A stretch of 64,000 bases of DNA from Melieria omissa (GCA_963971225.1 OZ020267.1:98189536-98253535); one strand, 5' to 3'. Shown: positions 20,891 to 32,539, counted from the stretch's first letter. The notes: a model not told the origin generated them from the letters alone. Translations and numbers: made by a program.

Positions 20891-23243
20891 CTATTCCAAG
20901 AATTCATGACATTTCCGCAAAAACAACTTTAAACTTTGACGTTTATCGGCGAAACTCTCATGCTCCAAAAATTGGTCAACCACCGTTTTGAAGTGAAAAA
21001 TTTTCTCTTTGCCCAAACGTGAGCGATGAACGATCAGAAAGCGACGTATACCGTTACCGGTGTGCTCCACAAATGCCAACATTTGCTGGGCCTTGGCGTA
21101 GTTGAGCACCGCCTCGACGCCGCACTCCACATAGATGTTGTTGAAAGTCTCGGCGCTGAGTAGCGTTTCGGCTGCGTCGTATTCGAAGAGATTCTCAAAA
21201 TCGTTCGTAAACTGAAAGTGTTATGAAAACAGACTTTTCGTTGAAATTGAATTGAGTTATTACTAGAAATAATGTTAGATTTTATAAGATGTATCAAAGA
21301 AAATATGAGTGTGCTGTGGAAATTAGGTGCTTATAAATCATTCTTAAAAAAACATCTAACGAAGGTCATTCTTTGGCAATTTTCGATGCTTTTATCTAAC
21401 CCCTAATCTCATTTGTTAAACGTTCAATTCGGTTTAGATTCGTGAGGAGTTGAATTGATGTAATGAAAATAATACCATGAAGCCAACTGATCCTTGTAAC
21501 TGTTGATGCCCTGATCTAACCTCCTCAACTCATTTCTTAAACCATCAGTTAAACTATCAGTTCAGACTTTGAAAAGTTGAATTAAACTTAATACATTTGT
21601 TAAATGAGGCTAGTGGATCTCTTGGGCCAGTAAGTAATATTCGGGAAGCCTTCTTCAAACAAATATTTCATAGAAAACTTGATATACATTACTTTTCCTT
21701 TGTCAGATCTAATATATTTGAAATATGTAAGTTACAGATATGTAGATGTGACTGGCTGATCCTCACCATACCAGCTGAAGATTCGTTTAAGCAGTTGTTG
21801 TTGTAGGAGTTATCCATTAGAACAAGGTTTTTTCGCAAACCTAAGCAAAGACCTCGGACCTAGCAACGATATCTCTCTAGTCCTCTGAACTCTTTCGGAG
21901 ATATATATGTATATCCATACTGCTCTCAAAGTAAACTTTTGCTTTCAAATGGCTTTTTCGCCTTGCGGAACTTATTTAGTTATACAAAGATAGGCTTTGT
22001 GATGAATTTTTCCTTTGAAATTTCCAGCAAAATACCTAGTTTCCCCTATAAGTGTTCCGATGAGATACTCGAACCAGTTGTTTTCGTGGGATTTTTTTTT
22101 TAGTAAAAGGCTACTCTTTTAGTTCAGGATATGAATTTTCTAAGGCCACTTGACTCTCAGGCATTAAATGTTCCGCTTTTGCTTTAGCTTTCTGGTGGTT
22201 GTATCATTATCTCATGGTTCTCTATTTACCGAGTGAATGTCCAACAAAAAAGGTTAGGTTATGGTGAGTGCGTCTGTAAGAAACATACTCGGAGATCATA
22301 GGCCTCCCTTTGAATTACCACATATTTCCAATCCAATACTTTTTTCCAAAATGTGTGCAATTCTTGTAATTCTCATCTACTTCATGTGGATAGCGGTAGA
22401 AGTATATGAGCGTTTAACCAGCCCCAGCTAAAAAGAAAAGACTTTCAGGATAACATTCTGTGCTCCTTTATGGAGTTTATAGAAAATGTTTTTAAAACGA
22501 AAAGTATTAACAACGCTCTTCAGACACTTCTCTAGTTTTTGGTAAAAATATGGCCCAAGTTTACTGTTGTAAGGTCCGAATAAGGGGACATTTGTCGGAT
22601 AACGTCCTGGAGGACTAACTCCGGTGAAGCTAATAAGCCAGATTTTGGTTTAATGACAAATGATTCTAGGCTCAAATATAACAAAGGTTTTTATGTGCAA
22701 AAAGCACATGAGCAATGCTCATTCCTTGTAAGATTTTGAAGACACTCGAAAGGTCAACCTTGTATATAAATTATACCCCATCCCCACATCAACTTTATTC
22801 CTTATACCCACCTGCTCGGTAAACGAATCGTATAACTGCATTTTTCTGCTCAACTCTTCCACTTCTAGAAACTCGTCCATCTTTGCCAGCATCCATTTCA
22901 GCTGTTGCGAGCGCACACTTCGCGGCAGTTCGGCCAAAAGCTGATAGAAAAATCGCTCGTAAATCGCATAGACATTGTCGACATAAACTGAGCATTGGAC
23001 CTTGAAGTAGTCCGCCAGTTCCGCCACAGCGGTCAAGTTCTCGGCGTTCGCTATGTAAGACTGTTCGCTGGCGGTGAAGAAAGCGCCGGTGGCAGCGGCC
23101 AGCTGTGATGATTGGGGAAAATACTATGAGTCATCTAGTTTGAAGGGTTTGCTCGCTGCAAAGCGCAAATCAATGCAATTCATACTCACTTGTAGGAAGA
23201 GAAACAGCGGCAGCAATATTCGCGCCAAGTGACACAAGTTCAT
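20891..23243 (-). CDS. Small secreted helical protein of unknown function (221 aa)
   Basis: Exons are 23243-23190 (18 codons, 'MNLCHLARILLPLFLFLQ'), 23102-22812 (97 codons) and 21211-20891 (106 codons plus stop). All introns are GT-AG in phase 0. Residues 1-~24 are a signal peptide, continued by 'LAAATG' in exon 2. The mature protein is Leu/Phe/Glu-rich and predicted largely helical by eye ('VDNVYAIYERFFYQLLAEL', 'LAKMDEFLEVEELSRKM', 'FKTVVDQFLEHESFADKRQ'). It has three cysteines ('VQCSVY', 'VECGVE', 'RKCHEF') and no known motif. Intron 2 (~1.6 kb) carries a SINE fragment. AATAAATAAAT on the minus strand at ~20857-20866 can serve polyadenylation. The tandem orientation with the upstream secreted gene is notable, but the two proteins are not evidently similar. 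Confidence 0.78.
22250..22432 (-). mobile_element. tRNA-derived SINE copy (c), headless
   Basis: It starts on + with 'GGTTAGGTTATGG' (the eroded AACCT tail) and runs through 'TACTCGGAGATCATAGGCC', 'ATTACCACATATTTCC', 'TTCTTGTAATTCTCATCTAC' and 'TTCATGTGGATAGCGGTAG' to 'AACCAGCCCCAGCT', where the tRNA head is cut off. It lies within intron 2 of the 221-aa protein gene in the sense orientation of that gene. Confidence 0.65.
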
Positions 23244-23293
23244 CTTAATTATTTTGAAATTTTGCTGGCCGGCATTGGCGAAAACATTTCGGC

Positions 23294-23329
23294 AACTGAG
23301 TACGCAACAGTTGCAAAATCTAAATATTA
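23294..23329 (-). promoter_or_regulatory. Candidate core promoter of the 221-aa secreted protein gene
   Basis: On the minus strand TCAGTTG (+ 23293-23299) matches the arthropod initiator TCAGT. TAATATTTA (+ 23321-23329) sits about 24-32 bases upstream, where a TATA element belongs. Use of the A at ~23297 gives a 5' leader of ~54 bases before the ATG at 23243. Sequence inference only. Confidence 0.45.
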
Positions 23330-23439
23330 TGCGTATATATAATTGTATATATATACATGGGTTTAGTATATAAAATAAAATTTTTGCAACTGCGCTTATC
23401 GCTGCTGCGGTACAAACGGGTCAACTACTTCAATGAATG

Positions 23440-24150
23440 ACTGCGACAAGTGATAAAGTGAGCTGAGCTGAGGCTGCTGAGTGGGCTGGGAAGTTTGGTA
23501 TGAATGAGAGATAATGCACTCGAAGAGCAGCGGAGAAGGCACGGTGACTTTTTTTGTTTAATCTGCGCAGTCTTGAGATGTTTTTCGCAATGAATAGTTA
23601 ATATTCCAATACTTAGACGAAAGTGTTGAAATAAAAATAGAAAATAGAATAGAACGAAATTAATGGATAGTGGACAAAGATTACTACAAAGATTAGGATG
23701 GTTGTTGAGTTGATCAAGAATATATATACATTTCGATATTTAATAAATTCAGTAATGCGATTAATGAAAATTATTATTTTACTTTTTATTGCGACTTAAA
23801 AAACAAATGTCACGGACTGAATTTTATTGATGACTTAAAAAATAAAAGTCTGACTTTAATTGATTTTTAACGATGACTTTTATGAACAAAAGTTACTTTC
23901 CATTTTTTATTAATGACTTTTGCAAAGAAAGCTCACTGACTGATGTTTATTGATGACTTTTTTTTAACAAAAGTCACCAAAATAAAAACATCCAAAAAAT
24001 TTTATTTGTGAACTATTATGAAAAAAATAAAAAAAAGTTATTATAGGATTTTTTAAATATAAATAAAAAAGAATTGTTGTTACTGTTTGGGTCATTAAAT
24101 AAAAGTAAAAAAATTACTCTTAAACATAAGTTTTTATTATCAAACTTATA
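23440..24150. repeat. Noncoding stretch with short TGATGACTTTT-type repeats
   Basis: The core word 'ATTGATGACTT' with 'AAAAGTC' recurs at ~23826, 23868, 23923 and 23950 in a decayed ~45-60-base periodicity. The remainder is AT-rich with no gene seen. Confidence 0.4.
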
Positions 24151-24164
24151 ACTGTTACGGTCCC

Positions 24165-24780
24165 TGCTCGAACTCGATCTATTTGCTCCAAGTGACTTTT
24201 AGCTTCCATTCTATTCTAGTCTCACCTAAAATTGTTAAAATACTGAATGTTTGGAACTAGATCGAAGTGATCTTAGTGACTTTAACTTTCATTCTATTCT
24301 AATCTCACCTACAATAGTTCAAAGACCGAATATATGGAATTTGATCTATGTGATCCAAATGACGTTTAGCTTTCGTTTTATTCTCACTTGAAATTTTTTA
24401 ACTACTAATTGTTCCCATCCTAATCGAAGTGATCCAACGTGACTTTTAGTGTTCATTGCATTCTTAACCTCACTTAAAATTGTTCAAAGGCCGAATGTTT
24501 GGAACTCGATGAAAATGGTTGAAATGAAGTTTAGCTTTCTTTCTATCCTTATTTCACTTAGAATTTTTTAAGTATTGATTGTTCGATCCAAGTGGCTTTT
24601 AGCTTCCATTCTATTCTGATCTCACCTAAAATTGTTCAAAGACCGAATGTTTGGAAATCGATCTATGTGATCCAAGTGACTTTAAGCTTCCGTCTTATCC
24701 TTATCTCACTGCGAATTGTTTATCTACCGATAGTTTTCAACCGAAGTGATCGATCGAAGTGATCTAAGTGTTTTTTTTTT
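24165..24780. repeat. Degenerate ~80-bp tandem array, seven units
   Basis: 'GTGACTTTTAGCTTCCATTC' and variants occur at 24192, 24276, 24359, 24439, 24524, 24592 and 24676. Each is followed by 'TATTCT..TCTCACCTAAAAT', 'TGTTCAAAGACCGAATGTTT', 'GGAACTCGATC' and 'TATGTGATCCAA'. Spacing is 68-88 bases and divergence between units is high. Confidence 0.75.
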
Positions 24781-26990
24781 AAAAGGGTCTTGAAGATTAA
24801 CATGTTTCACTACCACTTCCTCGAATTTTGTCCTTCTACTTTTATTAGTTTAGGATACAAACAAATTTAATACTTCTTTCTATAAAACAATGCAATGCAT
24901 GTCAAAATTTTATTCACTAAAACTTTCTCTTATCGAAGGATGATCAATGCGCAGTGACACACACAGGATTTCAATTTTATTGGGGATTCCATACATAAGT
25001 TTTGGATCCAATACCATTTGGAATCATATTTACAACGCACAATATTGGTTTGCAGAATAGAGGTTTGAATTCCTCACTGATAATGCGAACACTCTATTGA
25101 GTCCTTTTTTGTCATTAACAGCTCAAAGAATAAAGCGAAGAGTCCTTAGCACAAATCTCTAAGCTCGGAGATACAAAAAATTTTCCATCTTTCAAACGAA
25201 ATAGTTTTCAGTAGTAAAATATCAAAGCGCGTATTGAAAATAAATATTTTTGTTTTAGTATTTGAAATATCCTCGAACCATTCTTGGAAAATATAATTTA
25301 AACTCACTGAAAAACAACTGTAAATTAGTTTAGTTTTTTGTCTTAAGTACTGAGAATTTCGAACTCTTCACAAAAAAACTCGCAATAGTATTTTTTCAAC
25401 TCTTTATTAATACGAAAAATCTGCAAATATGAAAAATTCCTTTTCAACACAATCAGCACTTCAAATCCGAAGCCTCACCTGATTCTTGGAAAAACGCCAA
25501 TACTCAGTTTTTTCATGCTTTTAAAATTTTCTAAAATTCACTTTATAAATTTTGCATGCAAAAAATCCCTGCCCAGCACTCACACATTGACGCTAAAGCC
25601 CAACATATCTTTCTCTCTCTCTCTTTTCATTGCAATTGTTAAAAAAATTTGCGATAGCAAAGTTTATTTGGGACCATGGCAACTGCAGCAAAAAATTTCA
25701 AACAAATATAAATAAATTGCAAATGAATACCAAAAACGAATTTCATTTTATATAAAAATCTGCACTCTACACACACATACACAGAGCCCCACAAATTCCA
25801 GCGGCACACCGAAAAGCGGCGAGGAAAGTGGCAGCCATGGGCTGCTGGTAACGGCACTGTGACGCCCGGCTGGGTTTTTCCACATGCACGATTTGGGGAC
25901 CACTGAATGATGGCAAAGGGGGAGCGCCGTGTAGCCGAAAATGCAAAACCCCGTTTTTCTAAGTGGGTGTGCGCAGCGTGTGTGTGTGAGTGTGTGGGGC
26001 CGAGGCAAAAGGTGGTTAGTGAAAAAGTTTATCATGGGGTGCGGTCAAAGCGAATGCGCTCATCTTCCTCGCTGTACCCTTTTTTGCACAATAATTTCCA
26101 TAAAAAATGTAAAGTGGGCAAAGGCAACGAGCAAAGCACAAACTGGGTAAAGGATAAAAAGGACGCTTTAGTTGTGTGGCGCGCTGCCAGTGCCAAGACG
26201 AGCCCAAATCGTGTAGTTTAGCTGAGTAACGTCGACGAAGTGAGTTGGTGGGTTGTTGGCGAAAAGGGATAAATATGTATGTAGTTGTGTTGTTGCTTTT
26301 GTTGTTGGGCTTTGATGAGCGAAAAGGTTACTTGGCGCGTTTCGTAAAAGATGCCGCAGTTAGTCGCTGCCGACTGCAGCTAAGCAAAGCGGCGTTTGGG
26401 GTATCACGACAACGTTGTCTGCATTTAGGCGCTGAAGGGGTGAGTTAAAGGTGTGCGTGTGTGTGTTTGTGTGTGTGTGTGTGTAACATGGGTGCAACTA
26501 AATGTGAATTTGATAGACGTCGAGTTTTGTAACTTTCCCCCAACTCACATTTTGAATGCGAAAAAAGGGTACAAACTGGTGTGAGTGCAGTGGTAAGAAA
26601 AGGAACAAAATTTCGACATTGGGTAGAAATTTTTCGAAGCAGAAACATTATTTTTCTTTGAGAGAGGGAAAGTAAAGAAGAAGTTGTAGAAGTGTGGTAA
26701 GTGCTTTAATTGGTAGAAAAAAATCTAAATTGTCAGGCAGTTTTTTAACATCTTTGAGTCGTAAGTGGAGAGAGACGCAGGGGATTATCCTTTGTAGCTT
26801 AGAGAAGAAAGGAATGAAAATAATAGCTCTCTAGATTTCTACTGCTTAATTTTTTATGTACTTAAGTTTGGTTTGTTTTGCAATAACAATGGTTTATTTA
26901 TGCATACAACTGAATTTTTATAAAAAGAATTAAATAAAATAAAATTAATAAACAATATTTCGAAGACTGTAGAAGTCTGTCAGAATGCCA
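24781..26990. other. Noncoding stretch
   Basis: No gene supported. GT-rich microsatellite at ~26453-26484. The 25750-26450 part is GC-richer with open frames on both strands, but no motif, splice structure or conserved pattern could be recognised. Confidence 0.35.
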
Positions 26991-27835
26991 AGTTGAGTAA
27001 AAACTACCCCAAGTGGTATTTACAGATCCAGCGAAAGCAGCAGAAGTTGAAAATTCGTATAAAATTTTATTCATCAAATGGTACCAATGGATTTCAAGTC
27101 TCTGAGCCTTCTGGGCCCCTTTTGGTGAGACTGGAACGCCTCTTGCGGTCCTTAGATCATGAGATGTTTTATGAGCTTAAGTACTAAGTCACACCTTTCT
27201 GCGATATTTCCATCAGCTTTGCATCATTGAGGCTAAATTTCCCAAGACACACTCGTCTGTGTCAGACGAGACAATGGACGGAAACCTGAAACGATTATTG
27301 TGCTTCTTAGATCATCTGATGGTCTATGCGCTCAAGTATTTAATAAGACCATTCTACGATATGCATTTATCTCGTTCAGACCGCAAGATCGTCATAGGCG
27401 TTTTAACAGCGCACTGCCTTCTAGCGGGTCATGCTCATAGAAAGAATTTAACAGACTTGCAGATTGTGTAGGAAAGACGAAGTTTAAGAGACATTAGGAC
27501 ACGTTTTCTGCTTCTGTTCCGCCATCTCAAGAGAACGCTTTGAAATCTTTGAAACATATAAGTTCGCTGGACTAAATAGATGAAGTGGCATCTCTGGGCC
27601 TAAAGCGCTCGTTGAAGTTTGCTAAAGGACTCGTATTCTTACGGATAACTACTACAACTCATAATCGATTCTCTATCTGGCATTGCAAAGGATCCAATAA
27701 GGGTCCTCATCATAGAGACTATGTCTCTAAAGGATCTTTCTGTGTTGCCAGCACTGGGTGTTCATTCATTGTGCCGTCATCTGTGTTACATAATCTGCAA
27801 ATTCTGTTGTCGACTTAAAAAGTTAGAACCATCAT
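26990..27835 (+). pseudogene. Degraded LINE 3' segment
   Basis: 'KIVIGVLTAHCLLAGHAHRK' (near 27390-27440) resembles the block after RNase H in the LINEs at 57-59 kb ('LVGVITGHCAIGYMLVK', 'RLTAVITGHWPIGEHAAK'). The following DNA has the expected spacing to a Cys/His finger but is broken by stops and frameshifts. The SINE at 27851 begins directly after it. Confidence 0.45.
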
Positions 27836-27850
27836 GTTAGTGTCAAAGTA

Positions 27851-28023
27851 AGCCAGCCTCGATAGCCAAGAGGGTAGCGCGCTGGCTTCTTATACCGGGG
27901 CCCTAGGTTCGAGTCCCAGCTCGGGCTGGTGAAACGCTCATCTACTTCGAATGCCATCCATGAGAATGAGTTCCTTAATATTGTTCCAGTATTGAAGTTT
28001 GCCTAACATAAGCTAACCTAACA
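27851..28023 (+). mobile_element. tRNA-derived SINE copy (d), with intact A and B boxes
   Basis: 'CCTCGATAGCCAAGAGGGTA' (A-box, from ~27857) and 'GGTTCGAGTCC' (B-box, 27906-27916) give a complete RNA polymerase III promoter-like head. A shortened body follows ('CATCTACTTCGAATGCCATC', 'GAATGAGTTCCTTAATATT') and an eroded AACCT-type tail ('AAGCTAACCTAAC'). Confidence 0.7.
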
Positions 28024-28131
28024 TTACTTAAGCCGATCACAGTAGTTCATTTGAGTAAGAAGGAAATCGAATTGGAGCTGTTTGAAAAAAAATAATAATA
28101 AAAATAATAAAAGTAATAAAATCAAAAAAAC

Positions 28132-28335
28132 AAATAAAATAAAATAAAATAAAATAAAATAAAATAAAATAAAATAAAATAAAATAAAATAAAATAAAAT
28201 AAAACAAAATAAAACAAAATAAAACAAAATAAAACAAAATAAAACAAAATAAAATAAAATAAAATAAAATAAAATAAAATAAAATAAAATAAAATAAAAT
28301 AAAATAAAATAAAATAAAATAAAATATAATAAAAT
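28132..28335. repeat. (AAAAT)n pentanucleotide microsatellite with AAAAC block
   Basis: About 200 bases of AAAAT repeats contain a central stretch (~28201-28250) in which AAAAC and AAAAT alternate five times. This gives an internal 10-base periodicity inside a 5-base repeat. Confidence 0.9.
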
Positions 28336-28419
28336 AAGGTAAAAGAACAAAAAAATTATAATGACTTCTATCCTGATAACTAAGTACAATGCATGTTCAA
28401 CTCGAAGCGTTCCTTGTGT

Positions 28420-28909
28420 TTAACCCATTGTTGCTTAATGGGTAAAAATTTACCCATGAAAATTGACTTTTTCAAAAAATCACAGAAACGTTCGTGGTAG
28501 AGATATCTCAAAATCATTGATAGGGATGGTTGGGGTAAAGATGGACCTACCTTAGTCTAGTAGGGGTTACCCTAAAATTCCGCCATCTAGCTAGAGTTAC
28601 CAGACTCCAAAAATAGTGAATTTTCCGGAGGTGACAAATGTGGCGAAACGTAGCGGCCTTAGAATTTCACAAAAATTTGCCTCCTAACTCACCTGCAAAC
28701 AATACTTCTTTTCTTCACGCGTTTAGCTGATCACTTTAAAAAGTATGTAAGAAAGCTACCATTGTTGCGTAATGGGTACAAGATACCCAATGAATATGTC
28801 AGCAACGTGCAGAGATAGAAAACTGATCATTTTGCGTCAATTCCAGGTCGGGTATGAAATTTTAATAAAATCGTATGGGCGGAACTGGTATCCGGCTTTA
28901 ATGGGTTAA
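28420..28909. mobile_element. TTAA-flanked MITE C (CCCATT ends)
   Basis: TTAACCCATT at 28420-28429 and AATGGGTTAA at 28900-28909 form a TTAA-flanked inverted pair around ~480 noncoding bases. The left end is itself palindromic: 'CCCATTGTTGCTTAATGGG'. An internal echo 'CCATTGTTGCGTAATGGGTA' lies at ~28760. Its ends share CCCATT with MITE B. Confidence 0.65.
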
Positions 28910-30785
28910 TGGTACAAAACTCATCACTGGTTGCTGGCTATGCTAAAAACATGGCTTATGTGTTCTCTGGTGATTTTTCAAAACACTGTATGTTACTGTA
29001 ATCATAACTTTACTTTAGTTCATATTAAAGACTAATATTAATGTTTATAAACATTTTTGAATTAAAGTCAAAACTAATGAAACTATTTCAAGAAAACTGA
29101 ATCCCAGAAAACTTAATAATTTCAACTAATGCAACTAAACTATTTAATTGAAAATTTGAAGAAAATTGTTGAAATTCAAACTAAATTCGTAAATAAAACA
29201 ACAATTTTTGGTTTAATTTAACAAATTTTTTACATAGATTAAAAATGTTTTAGTTCTATTTTTTGTATCTCAAAAATTTTACACACTCTTCACGCACTGC
29301 AGGTGGTCGATGTATGCCATCAATTTTAATCAAATTGCATTCAAACTAAAAAAGAAATTTATCAAAAAAATCAAAAATTCTGAATTCAAAGGTTTCAATT
29401 AATTTTTGGCCCCAACGCGGTTCAATCAACTGTACGTTCGAATCTCACACCTAACCACACTTTTTGGCACTGCAACACATAAAAAACCAATATAAATAAC
29501 AACAACAACTATGCTTTGTTCAAATTGACTAGTTTTGTTCAAGCGACACCAAGTTGAACACAAAAAAGCGCAAAGAACCATGCAACAAACAACAACAACA
29601 AAACGCGACATAGCAATCAAACTAAAAGCAGCTAACTTTACAAACTTTCTATCGGCACAGCACAAAAACAATGAGCAATAATAAAAAATATACACGCATA
29701 CAAACACAAACACACACACTGACACACATACAAATTGCTTTGCTTCTAATACACTTTGAGGTGAGCCAAGTCCGCAGAGGTGTCGCCATGTGCCGCAAGT
29801 GTAGTTCGCAACTATTTTCAATAGAGGTTGATGGGGAAAAGGTGGGAAAATGGGGTATGACAAAAAAAGCGACTCCAATTTGTGTGTATGGGCGGAAAAG
29901 TTAAAAATACCATTGCCTCCTAGTTGCCCTTCCGGCTGTTGATGAGCGCTAATGCTGCCCGATGACGCTTAACATGGCGTCGGCTGTTGGTTGACGTCGA
30001 TGACAATAACAACAACCACACTGCTATGCCGCTGGCTGCTATTTACGTTTCACATCATACACGTGTCTGTCGTTGTTGTAGTTGTTGTATTGTGCCAAAA
30101 CAGCGAACTTTGATTTCGTTGCATTATTTCATAGAGCAATTTCCACCTATTCGGTTTCTGGTGTCTCTGTGAGTTTTTGGTTTATTGTTTTTTTATTTTG
30201 TTATTTTTATTGCGTGTTGCGTGCAGTCGAACCTTTAGTCGAGTGGTTAGTGAACGCGTTCGCCGTGTGTTCCCTTCGAGCTCCCTCAAGGGTTGGACTG
30301 TCAGACGGTTGAAGCGAAACATGGGCACGGCACAGGCGACTCGTCGTAGGTGAGCGTATAAATTAAATATGCGGCCGCAGCTACTGGTCGCACACTTGTT
30401 GGACACGCAGCAGCTAACGGCAATGGCAGCAACAAATATCGACCATCACTGCGAAAGCTGGTGGCAAGTGACTGCTGCAGGGGTGCATTGAGGTCATATG
30501 AGTTCGTTTTTCTTTTCTAATTAGTTGTGTAGAAAATGAGAAGAAGGAGAAGGTCCAACGTAACTAAGAATAGTTAAAATTATTTAAAAATATTAAATAT
30601 TATTTTCAAGCAAACCTCAAAAAGACTCAATACCGTCTCCACATTTTTAACCTCAGAACCGTCCTTACATTTTTCCATGCATTTTCATGCGTTTTACAAA
30701 GTATTAAATATATTTTTTCTAAATATTTATGCAAATACATACTTATTTTATATTTTGATTAAAAATTTGAAAAATTAAGGTACTT
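28910..30785. other. Noncoding stretch
   Basis: No gene supported. CAACAA-rich segments occur at 29490-29610 and 30000-30060. TATAAAT at ~30355 followed by a GC-rich tract could be a promoter, but no downstream coding exon was found. Confidence 0.3.
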
Positions 30786-30789
30786 ATAA

Positions 30790-31070
30790 AGTAAATGATT
30801 CATACTACCTGGAGCCTATGTCATCTGTGACAAACCCACACAGAAAGACAGGGGAATTTCTGCTGAAACTGTGGAGAAAAAACTCCGCTGCTGGATTGGA
30901 CTCATAAAAAGACACAATCCATATGGTCGAATATAGCCAACATGGGCAACATCGAGGACCCAACTTCCAGTTCCTGCCTAGATTTAGAGAGCACAGTTTA
31001 TTCTCTCTGCGAATGTCCTGTCTTCGCGAGAACGAGATTTGTACTTTGGCTTTAGATGTAATAAGGATAA
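30790..31070 (+). pseudogene. Short LINE Cys/His-finger remnant
   Basis: The frame around 30960-31040 reads 'SSCLDLESTVYSLCECPV' then 'FARTRF'. This parallels 'SCENPDEKETVYHFLCDCPA' and 'LSRMRW' in the LINE at 59.3 kb. A stop follows a few codons later. Only the last part of the element survives. Confidence 0.45.
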
Positions 31071-31506
31071 GCGAGTCCAATCTTTTTTTCTTATTTTACT
31101 TATTTTTTATTTTATTTTTATTTTTTTGTACAACAATAAATATCACATCGGCTTAGCGAGTTCAATCTCTTTTCCCGTATGATCTAAAGACCTAAGGACG
31201 TGAAATCGCTCCTAGTTTGTAGTCACATTCATAAGTTTGGAGAAAATTGGCTAACGTGTCATTAAAACTACCGAAAACAAATACAAATTTTACTTGAGGA
31301 TGTTCTACAATACTTTGAATGTTCCAGAAATTAGCTCAGAGTTTACGAAACATTAGCAGTTTTAGCCCTAAGCACTTGAAATCGTTTCTATGTATTTACT
31401 AGTAAATGTAATAAAATTAAAAAAAAATGAGCTAAAAGTTCCTTTACTGGGTATTTGAGAAGAAAGAAATCCATATTCCTTACTGAAGATTTGAGCAAAT
31501 TCTATA

Positions 31507-32111
31507 GGGTGTTTTTTTTAGATGTTTGTTTTTCGAATAGAGATAAAACTGGCATTTTGTGGTCAAATCTGGCAACTCTAATGTCATTTATGTTCAGTTT
31601 GGTTTGCCATTTCATCATGAACAGGTTGACAAAAGAACAACGCTTGCAAATCCTGCAAATTTATTTCGAAAATAATGGTTCAGTTCGCGAAGGTTACCGC
31701 TCCGTCCATTTTATGGTCGACATAATCGTCCATCAGAGCAAAATCGGTCCATCCATCGGTTAACCATGGGTCGTTTTCGCACTACGTTTACTCTATGTGA
31801 TAATACGCATCCGCAGAGACGTCGAACAGTGCGCACCGAAGAAACAATTGCCGCTGTAGAGCAAAATGTTGAAGAGGACCCGAATGAATCGATTCGCCAC
31901 CGTGCACAGCAATTGGAGCTTTGTCCATCAACTGAAAATTGGACCTGTAGAATTGGCTTTATTCGAGCCAGCCGCGGCGGCCACATGCCCGAAATCATAT
32001 TTAAACATTAATGGCATAAAATTATCCTTCCAATAAAGCCAAATTGATGGACATTAAATTTTCTTGTGTTTTATTTCAATTCGAAGTTCTATACCTCTAA
32101 AAAAAACACCC
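31507..32111 (+). mobile_element. Internally deleted IS630/Tc1-mariner-type element
   Basis: The terminal inverted repeat GGGTGTTTTTTTTAGA at 31507 is matched by TCTAAAAAAAACACCC ending at 32111, and both ends abut TA (TATA|GGG, CCC|TATA). Coding remnants: 'MNRLTKEQRLQILQIYFENN' from 31617; then, in another frame, 'RTVRTEETIAAVEQNVEE' and 'ESIRHRAQQLEL' to ~31940, jumping directly to the transposase C-terminus 'RGGHMPEIIFKH' (stop at 32011). The central catalytic half is missing, so the element is non-autonomous at 605 bp. Confidence 0.8.
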
Positions 32112-32539
32112 TATAGTTAAAGTAATGCTTCCAAATAGATCTTCTAGGTCGCAGTGCAAATAGTGCACCGTCAATAAGGTTTTCATATTTACATACTTTT
32201 TTTAATATAAAATACGTTGTGTAATTTCAACCAAAAGCCCTACAGACCCTCTTTTGTAGTCAATTTCATAAGTTTGCCAAAAACGTAGGCAAAAAAGTCA
32301 TAAAAACTCTACCGAAACCCAGTGAAAAAGGAAGAGGAAGTTAAGTAGAAAGATCTTCAAAATGAAGAAATGTGTCAATATTTAAAAATACTTTAGTATC
32401 TAAACTAAGTTTTAACGCTGCTTAAAGTTGAGTTAGCAGATTCATTCAAATTAAAATAATTATAATAACTCATATATAAAGTCAACTATGCGATCTCGTT
32501 GAAGGTGCATTTAGAGTTTTAGCTGATCGAAGCTTAACG

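Noticed and set aside
30225..30305. tRNA-like segment with an A-box-like TAGTCGAGTGG
   Set aside because: No proper B-box (GGTTGGACTGT in place of GGTTCRANYCC) and no cloverleaf pairing could be drawn.
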